A DNA stretch of 39,731 nucleotides, taken from Collinsella sp. (GTDB lineage Bacteria > Actinomycetota > Coriobacteriia > Coriobacteriales > Coriobacteriaceae). The notes beneath the pieces were generated by a model. It saw only the letters and a program-made list of their open reading frames with translations. It was not told where the DNA came from and did not search any database. The translations under genes were made by a program, and so were the position numbers. Positions within the stretch are counted from its first letter, which is position 1. Every line of letters begins with the position of its first letter. The DNA is taken from NCBI GenBank assembly GCA_022720335.1, contig JAIHVJ010000003.1, positions 1-39,731 on the forward strand, read 5' to 3'. This document shows, in pieces, positions 17,364-25,460 of this stretch.

Positions 17364-17396
17364 CCTCAACATATATGTCGTATACCGAAGACCGAA

Positions 17397-18740
17397 CTAG
17401 TTGGCCATAACGCCTTCGGTCCAGGCCTCGACGTCCTCGATACGCAGGACGTTGGCGACCTCGGCCACGCAGTCGACGCCTGCAAGCTCGGCGGCGGCAG
17501 CCTGGACGTCCTTCTCGAGCGCGCGGTGCGTCAGGAAGATGACCGAGCAGGTGTCGGTGACGCCCGACTTGCCATCCTCGACCTGATTGATGAGCGAGAT
17601 CGAGATGTTGTGCTTGGCGAAGATATCGACCGTCTCGGACAGAGCGCCCACGCGGTCGGCGACCTTCAGGCGCACATAGTACTTGGTCTGGAGCTCGTCC
17701 ATGGGCTTAAAGGCGAGGTTGTGGCCGTAGGGCTCGATCTCGGGCAGCGGTGCAACGCCGCGGCTGATCTGCTCGGACAGCGACAGGATATCGCCCACGA
17801 CGGCGCTCGCGGTGGGGAAGGAGCCTGCGCCGGCACCGTAGAACATGGTCTCGCCCACAGCGTCGCCCACCACGTAGACGGCGTTCATGGCGCCGTTGAC
17901 CTTAGCGAGCATGTGGTCGGCAGGGATCAGCGTGGGGTGCACGCGGACGTCGACGCCGGCATCGGTGTTGCGGGCGATGCCCAGCAGCTTAATGGTGTAG
18001 CCGAGCTCGCGGGCCTGGGCGATGTCCTCGGCGCCGATGGTGCGGATGCCTTGCTGGTAGACGTCGTCGGTGGTCACGCGGGTGCCAAAGCCGATGGAGG
18101 CGAGGATGGCCGTCTTGCTGGCGGCATCGAAGCCGTCGACGTCGGCGGACGGATCGGCCTCGGCATAGCCCTTGGCCTGGGCATCGGCGAGCACATCGGC
18201 GTAATCGGCGCCCTCGGCGTCCATACGCGACAGGATGTAGTTGGTGGTGCCGTTGAGGATGCCGGCGATGGTCAGGATCTTGTTGCCCACCAGGTCGTGC
18301 TCGAGCGTGCTGACGATGGGGATACCGCCGCCGCAGCTGGCCTCGCACTTGATCTGCACGCCGCACTCGCGCGCTTTCTCGGCAAGCGTCTCGACATGAC
18401 GGCCGAGCAGGGCCTTGTTGGCGGAGACGACGTGCTTGCCGTTCTCGAAGGCCGTGGTGAAGATCTCGGTCGCGGGGTGCTCGCCACCGATCAGCTCGAC
18501 GACGATGTCGACGGCGGGGTCGGTGACGACATCGTGCCAGTCGCTCGTAAAGGCCTCGCGCTCAATACCGGCGGCTTCGGCCTGCTCCCAGGCAAGCGCA
18601 CAGGCGCGGGTTAGCTTAAGGTCGATGCCGTAGGCGGCCAGGTACTCATCGTGGTGGCTCTTAATCAAGCGGGCCACGCCGCCGCCGACGGTTCCCAGAC
18701 CGATCAGGCCGACGTTCACGGTGCGCAGGGATTCGCTCAT
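17397..18740 (-). CDS. hom: Homoserine dehydrogenase with C-terminal ACT domain
   Basis: 447 residues from ATG at 18740, GGAGTT six bases upstream. Reduces aspartate semialdehyde to homoserine for threonine and methionine synthesis. NAD(P)-binding loop GLIGLGTVGGGV (residues 11-22), the substrate domain with ILNGTTNYILSRM and GYAEADPSADVDGFDAASK, and GAGAGSFPTASAVVGDI are all canonical. Residues about 368-440 (VRLKVADRVGALSETVDIF) form an ACT domain, which gives threonine feedback inhibition in this family. Monocistronic and divergent from the Liv operon; thrB and thrC are not in the window. A -10-like TAGAAT (minus strand, 18799-18794) lies about 54 bases upstream. Confidence 0.95.
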   Translation of the reverse strand: MSESLRTVNVGLIGLGTVGGGVARLIKSHHDEYLAAYGIDLKLTRACALAWEQAEAAGIEREAFTSDWHDVVTDPAVDIVVELIGGEHPATEIFTTAFENGKHVVSANKALLGRHVETLAEKARECGVQIKCEASCGGGIPIVSTLEHDLVGNKILTIAGILNGTTNYILSRMDAEGADYADVLADAQAKGYAEADPSADVDGFDAASKTAILASIGFGTRVTTDDVYQQGIRTIGAEDIAQARELGYTIKLLGIARNTDAGVDVRVHPTLIPADHMLAKVNGAMNAVYVVGDAVGETMFYGAGAGSFPTASAVVGDILSLSEQISRGVAPLPEIEPYGHNLAFKPMDELQTKYYVRLKVADRVGALSETVDIFAKHNISISLINQVEDGKSGVTDTCSVIFLTHRALEKDVQAAAAELAGVDCVAEVANVLRIEDVEAWTEGVMAN

Positions 18741-18793
18741 AGATAACTCCTTCGTGCATCTGTATGGATGATTGACCAGTTAAGGTTGAGTGC

Positions 18794-18799
18794 ATTCTA
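18794..18799 (-). promoter_or_regulatory. Possible -10 box of hom
   Basis: TAGAAT on the minus strand, giving a leader of about 45 bases before the hom start. No convincing -35 at 16-18 bases. Confidence 0.3.
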
Positions 18800-18866
18800 G
18801 CGTGAACCGAGGGCGCGTGCTTGCCAGGCAACAGGAGCCGCATAAAACGCTACCCCAGAAACGCTG

Positions 18867-18877
18867 CGGAAACATTG
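18867..18877 (+). repeat. CGGAAACATTG motif, copy 1, upstream of first binding-protein gene
   Basis: An 11-base motif 123 bases before the first substrate-binding protein start; the identical 11-mer occurs at 20216-20226 before the second paralogue. Here it is part of a short direct repeat GGAAACattGGAAAC. Possible shared regulator site or duplication remnant. Confidence 0.45.
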
Positions 18878-18989
18878 GAAACACGCTCGCTACAAACGAA
18901 CTCCCGTAACAAACTGTCAACGTTTGGGCCATAAGGTTTGCCCTGTACCGCAAGACGGCCGCACCGCGGCCAGCGAAAAGGGGGACACC

Positions 18990-20156
18990 ATGTTCAACAT
19001 CAACAGCACACTCAGCCGTAGGAACTTCCTTGCCGGCGCCGCCGCGCTCGGCAGCACCGTCGCGCTTGCCGGCTGCTCCTCGGGTGGCTCGGATGGCCGC
19101 TCCGCCGATGACGGCAAGTCTTTCAAGATCGGTGTCATCGGCCCTCTGACCGGCGCTGCGGCAACCTATGGCGTCTCGGCCGAGAAGGGCGCTAAGCTCG
19201 CTGCCAAGGATTTCTCGACCAAGGACCTCAAGCTCTCGCTTAAGTCCGAGGACGACGTCGCTGACGGCGAGAAGGCCATCAACGCCTTCAATACCCTGTG
19301 CGACTGGGGCATGCAGGCACTCGTCGGCCCCGTCACCACCGGTGCTGCCGTTGCCGTCTCGGGCGAGATTGCCGACGACATGCTCATGGTCACGCCTTCT
19401 GCCTCGTCGCTCGACGTCACCAAGGACAAGACCACGGTCTTCCAGGTCTGCTTCACCGATCCCACCATGGGCACGAGCGCCGCGAAGTTCTTGGCCGAGA
19501 AGTATGCGGACGCCAAGATCGCCCTGTTCTATAACTCCGGCGATACGTACAGCTCGGGCGTAGCCGATGCCTTTGCCGAGCAGGCCAAGGAGTCCAAGCT
19601 CGATATCGTCGACACCGAGACCTTTAAGGACGATTCTTCCACGAGCTTTACCAACCAGCTGACCAAGGCCAAGGAGGCCGGCGCCACGCTCATCTTTGCG
19701 CCGATCTACTACACGCCGGCGTCCGTCCTGCTCAAGAACGCCAAGGACATGGGCTATGACATGACGCTCATGGGCACCGACGGCATGGACGGTCTGCTCT
19801 CCGTCGAGGGCTTCGACACCTCGCTTGCCGAGGGCGTGCTGCTCATGACGCCGTTCTCCGCCGACGACGAGAAGAACGCCGACTTCGTCAAGGCCTATAA
19901 GGACGCCTACGACGAGACCCCCAACCAGTTTGCCGCCGACGCCTACGACTGCGTCCACGCGATCGCCGAGGCTATCGACAAGGCTGGCATTGACACGACG
20001 GCCGACGGTGCCGACATTGCCGCTGACCTTGCCAAGGCCATGCGCAAGATCAAGATCGAGGGCCTGACGGGCGAGCTCACGTGGAACGACGAGGGCCAGG
20101 TCGAAAAGTCCGCTACGGCCTATGTGATTCAGGACGGCAAGTACATCGCCGCCTGA
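18990..20156 (+). CDS. livK: Branched-chain-amino-acid-type ABC transporter substrate-binding lipoprotein, paralogue 1
   Basis: 388 residues from ATG 18990, with AAAAGGGGG upstream. The N-terminus has RRNFLAG followed by a hydrophobic stretch and lipobox LAGC (Cys29), so it is exported, possibly by Tat, and lipid-anchored. The mature part starts with IGVIGPLTGAAATYG, the periplasmic-binding type I (Leu/Ile/Val) fold opening, with PSASS, YNSGDTYSSG and YTPASVLL further on. It captures the substrate for the permease/ATPase set at 21753-25287. The following paralogue at 20426 is about 88% identical over a 110-residue central stretch (13 differences counted by eye). Substrate could be branched-chain amino acids or another small amide or amino acid; the family is broad. 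Confidence 0.92.
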   Translation: MFNINSTLSRRNFLAGAAALGSTVALAGCSSGGSDGRSADDGKSFKIGVIGPLTGAAATYGVSAEKGAKLAAKDFSTKDLKLSLKSEDDVADGEKAINAFNTLCDWGMQALVGPVTTGAAVAVSGEIADDMLMVTPSASSLDVTKDKTTVFQVCFTDPTMGTSAAKFLAEKYADAKIALFYNSGDTYSSGVADAFAEQAKESKLDIVDTETFKDDSSTSFTNQLTKAKEAGATLIFAPIYYTPASVLLKNAKDMGYDMTLMGTDGMDGLLSVEGFDTSLAEGVLLMTPFSADDEKNADFVKAYKDAYDETPNQFAADAYDCVHAIAEAIDKAGIDTTADGADIAADLAKAMRKIKIEGLTGELTWNDEGQVEKSATAYVIQDGKYIAA

Positions 20157-20215
20157 GTGCATATAACGAGACCGGTGGGGCCGTTTTATTCAGGGCAAGG
20201 ATGCTTGTAACAGAA

Positions 20216-20226
20216 CGGAAACATTG
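20216..20226 (+). repeat. CGGAAACATTG motif, copy 2, upstream of second binding-protein gene
   Basis: Identical to 18867-18877, 210 bases before the second paralogue start. The 269-bp gap holding it (20157-20425) is clearly AT-richer than the genes, contains a -10-like TGTATAAA near 20250, and ends in two small hairpins, so the second gene probably has its own promoter. Confidence 0.45.
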
Positions 20227-20358
20227 CTTTCACACAATAAAGTGGCTAAACTGTATAAACCGATAGAAATACGCATATTCATGGATAAATGAACAAATCC
20301 AAAGAAAAGTCGAAATAATCGCCACTTTTCCCAACTAAAGCGTCTACTATTTTGCGAA

Positions 20359-20404
20359 CGCCGAACACGGCGAAGGATGGCCTGTCGGGTAACTGAAACC
20401 CGAC
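20359..20404 (+). promoter_or_regulatory. Two leader hairpins before second binding-protein gene
   Basis: CGCCG-aaca-CGGCG (20359-20372) and GTCGGGT-aactgaa-ACCCGAC (20384-20404) lie in series, the second ending about 10 bases before the GAGAGGAGA ribosome binding site. They could stabilise the mRNA 5' end or tune translation. No T-run follows, so they are not an obvious attenuator. Confidence 0.45.
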
Positions 20405-20425
20405 GAGAAATGAGAGGAGAGCCGC

Positions 20426-21613
20426 ATGTCGAGCCTCACCGGTAAGTCATTGAACCCTGTTATGAATCGCAGGAGCGTTATCGCGAGCGCAGCAGGTCTG
20501 GGGGCGATGTCCATTCTAGCTGGCTGCTCCTCCAACGGCGGCGATAGCGGTTCCGCTTCGAGCGACGCTTCGTTTAAGATCGGTACCATCGGCCCGCTGA
20601 CCGGTGCAAATGCCTCCTATGGCAAGTCCGTTACTCAGGCCGTCGAGCTTGGCTGCAAGGATTTCTCCACCAAGGAACTTCCGCTTGCCAGCAAGGCCGA
20701 GGACGATCAGGCCGACGGCGAGAAGGCCGTCAACGCCTTTAATAATCTTCTGGACTGGGGTATGCAGGCCCTCGTCGGCCCGACCACCACGGGCGCATCG
20801 GTTGCCGTTGCCGCCGAGTGCGGTAAGGACCCCGAGACGTTCATGATCACCCCGTCCGCGTCTTCCGAGGACGTCACCAAGGGCAAGGATTGCGTCTTCC
20901 AGGTTTGCTTTACCGACCCCAACCAGGGCGTCAACGCTGCCAAGTTCCTGGCCGAGAAGTATGCGGACGAGAAGTTCGTGCTCTTCTATAACTCCGGCGA
21001 CGCATATTCTTCGGGTATTGCCGATGCCTTTAAGGCCCAGGCCGCTGAGTCCAAGCTCGAGATCGTTGACGAGGAAACCTTTAAGGACGACTCTTCCACG
21101 AGCTTCACCAACCAGCTGACCAAGGCCAAGCAGGCCGGCGCCACCATGATCTTCGCACCGATCTACTACACGCCGGCGTCCGTCCTGCTCAAGAATGCCA
21201 AGGACATGGGCTACGACGTCAAGATGATGGGCTGCGACGGCATGGACGGCATCCTGGGCGTGGAGGGCTTCGACACCTCGCTTGCCGAGGGCTTGCTGCT
21301 CATGACCCCGTTCTCCGCCGACGACGAGAAGAACGCCGACTTCGTCAACGCCTACAAGGATAAGTATGGCGAGACTCCGGACCAGTTTGCCGCCGACGCC
21401 TACGACGGCGTGCATGCTGTGGTCGAGGCTCTCAAGGAGGCCGGCCTGGGCGTCGACGCCGACCCCACCGAGGTCGCCGAGAAGCTGCCCGAGGCTATGC
21501 TCAAGATCACCGTTGATGGCCTGACCGGCAAGCTTTCCTGGAACGACAAGGGCCAGGTCCAGAAGGACCCGACTGCGTACGTCATCACCGACGGCAAGTA
21601 CGTACAGGCCTAA
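20426..21613 (+). CDS. livK: Branched-chain-amino-acid-type ABC transporter substrate-binding lipoprotein, paralogue 2
   Basis: 395 residues from ATG 20426, behind GAGAGGAGA; an internal ATG at 20462 (MNRRSVIAS) would give a shorter, more usual signal peptide. Twin arginine (NRRS) and lipobox LAGC (Cys34) indicate an exported lipoprotein. The mature part begins IGTIGPLTGANASYG, and the fold and motifs parallel the preceding gene. Divergence is concentrated in the N-terminal third (PETFMITPSASSEDV versus the first copy's GEIADDMLMVTPSASS) and at the C-terminus, while the central ligand-lobe region is nearly identical, which suggests a tandem duplication with altered affinity or expression, or later gene conversion. 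Feeds the same LivHMGF transporter. Followed by tandem hairpins (21645-21706). Confidence 0.92.
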   Translation: MSSLTGKSLNPVMNRRSVIASAAGLGAMSILAGCSSNGGDSGSASSDASFKIGTIGPLTGANASYGKSVTQAVELGCKDFSTKELPLASKAEDDQADGEKAVNAFNNLLDWGMQALVGPTTTGASVAVAAECGKDPETFMITPSASSEDVTKGKDCVFQVCFTDPNQGVNAAKFLAEKYADEKFVLFYNSGDAYSSGIADAFKAQAAESKLEIVDEETFKDDSSTSFTNQLTKAKQAGATMIFAPIYYTPASVLLKNAKDMGYDVKMMGCDGMDGILGVEGFDTSLAEGLLLMTPFSADDEKNADFVNAYKDKYGETPDQFAADAYDGVHAVVEALKEAGLGVDADPTEVAEKLPEAMLKITVDGLTGKLSWNDKGQVQKDPTAYVITDGKYVQA

Positions 21614-21644
21614 TAGGCCGCCTTACATAGAGCGGTTTTGATCC

Positions 21645-21676
21645 CAAGCAGGGGAGGTTTTGGCCTTCCCTGCTTG
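21645..21676 (+). terminator. 13-bp hairpin after second binding-protein gene
   Basis: CAAGCAGGGGAGG (21645-21657) pairs with CCTTCCCTGCTTG (21664-21676), one G-U, loop TTTTGG. No T-run follows. Placed 31 bases after the stop and before livH, it may protect the upstream mRNA and allow partial read-through, giving more binding protein than permease. Confidence 0.6.
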
Positions 21677-21686
21677 CTTGGTATCT

Positions 21687-21706
21687 AGGGACGATGTAAC
21701 GTCCCT
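21687..21706 (+). terminator. Second hairpin before livH
   Basis: AGGGACG (21687-21693) and CGTCCCT (21700-21706), perfect 7-bp stem with a 6-base loop, followed by GTTTCG. In series with the hairpin at 21645-21676; together they form an intercistronic structure. Confidence 0.5.
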
Positions 21707-21752
21707 GTTTCGTACATCAACTGGAAACCTATTCGAAAGGGGGATGTGGAAC

Positions 21753-22634
21753 ATGACGGTCTTTATCCAATACCTGGTCAACGGCCTGTCCATGGGTAGC
21801 GTCTACGCCATCATCGCGTTGGGCTACACCATGGTCTACGGTATCGCCAAGATGCTGAACTTCGCTCACGGCGACGTCATCATGGTCGGTGCCTATGTCT
21901 CGTTCTGCGCCACGTCGTATCTCGGCCTCCCGGGCTGGGCTTCTGTAATTCTCTCTTGTGCGGTCTGCACGGTTCTGGGTGTTCTCATTGAGGGTCTGGC
22001 CTATAAGCCGCTGCGCCAAGCAGGCCCGCTGGCCGTTCTGATCACGGCTATCGGCGTGTCTTACTTCCTGCAGAACGCCGCGCAGCTTCTGTGGGGCGCC
22101 ACGCCCAAGAACTTCACTTCGCTCGTCACCTTCCCGGTGCCGGAGTTCTTGGCCAAGTACAACGTGAGCGCCGTCTCGCTCGTCACCATCGTCGCCTGCC
22201 TGGTTATCATGGCCGGCCTGGTGTTCTTTACGGGCAAGACCAAGATGGGCAAGGCCATGCGTGCCGTGTCCGAGGACAAGGCAGCCGCTCAGCTCATGGG
22301 CATCAACGTCAACCGCACCATCTCGATGACGTTCGCCATCGGTTCTGCCCTTGCCGCCATCGCCGGTGTGCTCCTTTGCTCCTATTCGCCGGTGCTGCAG
22401 CCCACGACGGGCGCCATGCCTGGCATCAAGGCCTTCGACGCCGCCGTCTTCGGTGGCATCGGCTCCATCCCCGGCGCCTTTGTCGGTGGCATTCTCATCG
22501 GCATCATCGAAGCGATGGCACAGGCTTACATTTCTACGAGCCTTGCTAACTCCATCGTCTTTGGTGTTCTGATCATCGTCCTGCTCGTCAAGCCTGCCGG
22601 CCTCTTGGGCAAGTACGTCCCCGAGAAGGTGTAG
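21753..22634 (+). CDS. livH: Branched-chain amino acid ABC transporter permease LivH
   Basis: 293 residues from ATG 21753 (MTVFIQYLVNGLSMGSVYAI); AAAGGGGG ends about 9 bases upstream. An in-frame ATG at 21744 sits too close to that site. About eight transmembrane helices; typical LivH features are LGYTMVYGIAKMLNFAHGDV near the N-terminus, a cytoplasmic loop with RAVSEDKAAAQLMGINVNRT (the ATPase-contact EAA-like loop), and AFDAAVFGGIGSIPGAFVGG near the C-terminus. Forms the membrane channel with LivM. Stop abuts livM. Confidence 0.95.
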   Translation: MTVFIQYLVNGLSMGSVYAIIALGYTMVYGIAKMLNFAHGDVIMVGAYVSFCATSYLGLPGWASVILSCAVCTVLGVLIEGLAYKPLRQAGPLAVLITAIGVSYFLQNAAQLLWGATPKNFTSLVTFPVPEFLAKYNVSAVSLVTIVACLVIMAGLVFFTGKTKMGKAMRAVSEDKAAAQLMGINVNRTISMTFAIGSALAAIAGVLLCSYSPVLQPTTGAMPGIKAFDAAVFGGIGSIPGAFVGGILIGIIEAMAQAYISTSLANSIVFGVLIIVLLVKPAGLLGKYVPEKV

Positions 22635-23723
22635 GTGAGCGTTATGAAGTTCCTTAAAGACAAGCAGACGCGTCACGACTTTGTCACGTATGCCATGTGC
22701 ATCGTGGCCTTCGCCATCGTGTTCTTTATGCAGTCCAACCACATGATCCCGCGCATGATCGCCGGTCAGCTGGTTCCCATTACGGCCTACATCGTCATGG
22801 CCATCTCGCTTAACCTCGTCGTCGGTATCGCGGGCGACCTGTCGCTGGGCCACGCGGGCTTTATGAGCGTCGGTGCCTACACGGGCATCGTCACCGCGGT
22901 CGCGCTGGAGAGCGCCGTTCCCTCCGATCCGGTGCGCCTTATCATCAGCATCGTGGTCGGCGCTATCGCCGCAGCCATTCTGGGCTTCTTGATCGGCATC
23001 CCGGTCCTTCGCCTGAGCGGCGACTACCTGGCCATCGTGACGCTGGCCTTTGGCGAGATCATCAAAGAGATCGTCACCTGCCTTATCGTGGGCGTCGACT
23101 CGCGTGGCCTGCACGTGATCTTCAATATCACGGGCAACTCCACGATCGACGACCTGCACCTGCTCGAGGACGGCACCGCCATCATCAAGGGTGCCCAGGG
23201 CGCCTCGGGCGTGTCGACGTACTCGACCTTCCTCGCCGGTGCCATCCTGGTCATGGTCGCGCTCGTAATTGTGCTCAACCTGGTTCGCAGCCGTACCGGC
23301 CGTGCCATCATGGCCGTTCGCGACAACAAGATCGCCGCCGAGTCCGTGGGTATCTCCGTTACCCAGTACCGTATGATCGCCTTCGTGGTTTCCGCTGCCC
23401 TCGCCGGTGCTGCCGGAGCCCTCTTTGGCGGTAACTTCTCGCAGCTCTCCGCCACTAAGTTCGACTTCAACACGTCCATCCTCATCCTGGTGTTCGTGGT
23501 CCTGGGCGGTCTGGGCAATATGCGCGGCTCCGTCATCGCGGCGGCGTTGCTCACGGTGCTTCCCGAGCTGCTCCGTCAGTTCTCGGACTACCGCATGCTC
23601 ATCTACGCCATCGTGCTGATTCTGGTCATGATCTTTACCAACAACCCGCAGCTCAAGGCGTTCTTCGCACGCATTAAGGATCGCTTTGCTCCCAAGAAGG
23701 AGGTGGCAGCCGATGCCCAGTAA
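22635..23723 (+). CDS. livM: Branched-chain amino acid ABC transporter permease LivM
   Basis: 362 residues reading from GTG 22635, directly after the livH stop, with GAGAAGG upstream; an ATG at 22644 with AGGTGAG in front is an alternative start. Around ten transmembrane helices, with GDLSLGHAGFMSVGAYTG, GDYLAIVTLAFGEI and the loop RTGRAIMAVRDNKIAAESVG that contacts the ATPases, then VVLGGLGNMRGSV. Length and motifs match LivM. Overlaps livG by 11 bases. Confidence 0.95.
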   Translation: MSVMKFLKDKQTRHDFVTYAMCIVAFAIVFFMQSNHMIPRMIAGQLVPITAYIVMAISLNLVVGIAGDLSLGHAGFMSVGAYTGIVTAVALESAVPSDPVRLIISIVVGAIAAAILGFLIGIPVLRLSGDYLAIVTLAFGEIIKEIVTCLIVGVDSRGLHVIFNITGNSTIDDLHLLEDGTAIIKGAQGASGVSTYSTFLAGAILVMVALVIVLNLVRSRTGRAIMAVRDNKIAAESVGISVTQYRMIAFVVSAALAGAAGALFGGNFSQLSATKFDFNTSILILVFVVLGGLGNMRGSVIAAALLTVLPELLRQFSDYRMLIYAIVLILVMIFTNNPQLKAFFARIKDRFAPKKEVAADAQ

Positions 23724-24573
23724 GTTTGAGTTCAACAAGGGCAAGATGGTCCCGTATCCTTCTGGCGCCATTGTCCCCGACCGCGACCTGGGCCAGCGCC
23801 CGGCGCTCGAGTGCATCCACCTGGGCATTGAGTTTGGCGGCCTCAAGGCGGTCGACGACTTTAGCCTAACCATCGGCAAGACCGAGATCGCCGGTCTCAT
23901 CGGCCCCAACGGTGCCGGCAAGACCACGGTCTTCAACCTGCTCACCAAGGTGTACCAGCCCACGCATGGCACCATCCTGCTCGATGGTGAGGACACCTCG
24001 GGCAAGTCGGTCTATCAGGTCAACCGCATGGGTATTGCCCGTACATTCCAGAACATTCGCCTGTTCAACACCATGACGGTGGAGGATAACGTCAAGGTCG
24101 GTCTTCACAATCAGGAGCGCTACTCCGGCTTTGAGGGCGTGCTGCGCCTGCCGACGTATTGGAAGCACGAGAAGGCCGCCCACGAGCGCGCCATGGAGCT
24201 GCTGTCCATTTTTGACATGGAGCACCTGGCAAACGAGCAGGCCGGATCGCTGCCTTACGGCGCTCAGCGTCGTCTGGAGATTGTCCGCGCGCTTGCCACC
24301 AACCCCAAGCTGTTGCTGCTCGACGAGCCTGCCGCCGGCATGAACCCGTCCGAGACCGCGGAGCTTATGGAGAACATCGTCAAGATCCGCGACACCTTCG
24401 GTATCGCCATCATGCTTATCGAGCACGACATGTCGCTCGTTATGAACATCTGCGAGGGCATCTGCGTGCTCAACTTTGGTAAGGTCATCGCCAAGGGCAC
24501 GGCCGAGGAGATCCAGAACAACGACGCCGTTATCGAGGCGTATCTGGGCAAACAGGATAAGGGGGAGAACTAA
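23713..24573 (+). CDS. livG: Branched-chain amino acid ABC transporter ATPase LivG
   Basis: 286 residues from ATG 23713, inside the livM 3' end, with AGGAGGTGG upstream. Walker A GPNGAGKTT (about 64-72), the LivG-specific segment GIARTFQNIRLF, signature region LPYGAQRRLEI (in place of LSGGQ, normal for LivG), Walker B LLLLDEPAAGMNP and the switch histidine in IEHDMS. A polar N-terminal extension of about 30 residues (with two prolines and no known motif) precedes the ABC domain and makes the protein longer than the usual ~255. Energises transport with LivF. Confidence 0.95.
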   Translation: MPSKFEFNKGKMVPYPSGAIVPDRDLGQRPALECIHLGIEFGGLKAVDDFSLTIGKTEIAGLIGPNGAGKTTVFNLLTKVYQPTHGTILLDGEDTSGKSVYQVNRMGIARTFQNIRLFNTMTVEDNVKVGLHNQERYSGFEGVLRLPTYWKHEKAAHERAMELLSIFDMEHLANEQAGSLPYGAQRRLEIVRALATNPKLLLLDEPAAGMNPSETAELMENIVKIRDTFGIAIMLIEHDMSLVMNICEGICVLNFGKVIAKGTAEEIQNNDAVIEAYLGKQDKGEN

Positions 24574-25287
24574 ATGGCAGAGCCGATGCTTTCCGTCTAC
24601 AACATCAACGTCTGGTACGGCGCTATCCACGCCATCAAGGACATCTCCTTTAACGTCAACGAGGGCGAGATCGTGGCCTTGATCGGCGCGAACGGTGCCG
24701 GCAAGTCTACAACGCTCAAGACCGTCTCGGGCCTGCTGCGTTCCAAGACCGGCTCCATCAAGTTTATGGGCGAGGACATTACCCATACGCCTGCCGACAA
24801 GTTGGTGGGCAAGGGCCTGGCCCAGGTTCCCGAGGGCCGTCGCGCCTTTTTGCAGATGACGGTCGAGGAGAACCTGGAGATGGGCGCCTACACGCAGCCC
24901 AAGTCCACGGTTGCTCCGGGCCTTGAGCGCGTCTACGAGCAGTTCCCGCGCCTGAAGGAGCGCCGTCGCCAGGTCGCCGGCACCCTTTCGGGCGGCGAGC
25001 AGCAGATGCTCGTTATGGGCCGCGCCCTTATGAGCAACCCCAAGCTGCTCATGCTCGACGAGCCTTCCATGGGCTTGGCGCCGATTCTGATTGAGCAGAT
25101 CTTCCAGATTGTCGAGGATCTGCACAAGGCCGGCACCACGGTGCTTCTGGTCGAGCAAAACGCACAGATGGCTCTTTCCATCGCCACACGCGGCTACGTG
25201 CTCGAGACCGGCAAGATCACCATGACCGGCACCGGCCAAGAGCTCCTGCACGACGACAACGTCCGCAAGGCATATCTGGGTGGTTAA
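24574..25287 (+). CDS. livF: Branched-chain amino acid ABC transporter ATPase LivF
   Basis: 237 residues from ATG 24574, immediately after the livG stop, with AAGGGGGAG upstream. Walker A GANGAGKST (about 38-46), LivF-type AQVPEGRRAF, signature LSGGEQQM, Walker B LLMLDEPSMGLAP, and switch segment VEQNAQ. Last gene of the Liv operon, ended by a strong terminator ten bases after the stop. Confidence 0.95.
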   Translation: MAEPMLSVYNINVWYGAIHAIKDISFNVNEGEIVALIGANGAGKSTTLKTVSGLLRSKTGSIKFMGEDITHTPADKLVGKGLAQVPEGRRAFLQMTVEENLEMGAYTQPKSTVAPGLERVYEQFPRLKERRRQVAGTLSGGEQQMLVMGRALMSNPKLLMLDEPSMGLAPILIEQIFQIVEDLHKAGTTVLLVEQNAQMALSIATRGYVLETGKITMTGTGQELLHDDNVRKAYLGG

Positions 25288-25296
25288 TCCATTCAA

Positions 25297-25333
25297 AAAA
25301 GGGGCGCTGACTAACCCAGTCAGCGCCCCTTTT
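25297..25333 (+). terminator. Intrinsic terminator of the Liv operon
   Basis: AAAAGGGGCGCTGACT (25297-25312), loop AACCC, AGTCAGCGCCCCTTTT (25318-25333): a 16-bp perfect stem with a T-run on the plus strand, and an A-run on the left arm that could make it work on the other strand too. Confidence 0.95.
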
Positions 25334-25402
25334 AAGTTGCGGTGAAATAGGGACTGAATAGGGGCTCCAGAGGCCAAAACAGTCCCTATTCCACCGCAAC
25401 TT
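25334..25402. repeat. 69-bp near-perfect inverted repeat element
   Basis: The arms 25334-25356 and 25380-25402 are 23 bases each and complementary at all but one position (A25345 opposite C25391); they begin AAGTTGCGGTG and contain AATAGGGACTG. The 23-base centre has its own partial repeat of the arm (AATAGGGGCT). It abuts the Liv terminator and lies 58 bases before cutC. It encodes nothing and does not end in a T-run, so it looks like a REP/MITE-type palindrome rather than a terminator. Confidence 0.75.
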
Positions 25403-25460
25403 CATGGGGATGTGTGACAATGCCCGTCGGAAAACATCTGCTGTCTTTGGGGGTCTATCT

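Noticed and set aside
20157..20425. Riboswitch before the second binding-protein gene
   Set aside because: Only two short hairpins and AT-rich promoter-like DNA; no known aptamer pattern or terminator/antiterminator pair.
21729..24005. 758-residue minus-strand frame opposite livH/livM
   Set aside because: Shadow frame rich in H, D, R and G without homology; LivH and LivM are certain on the plus strand.
25288..25402. CRISPR or IS element near the Liv terminator
   Set aside because: No spaced repeats and no transposase; the signal is one terminator and one inverted-repeat unit.
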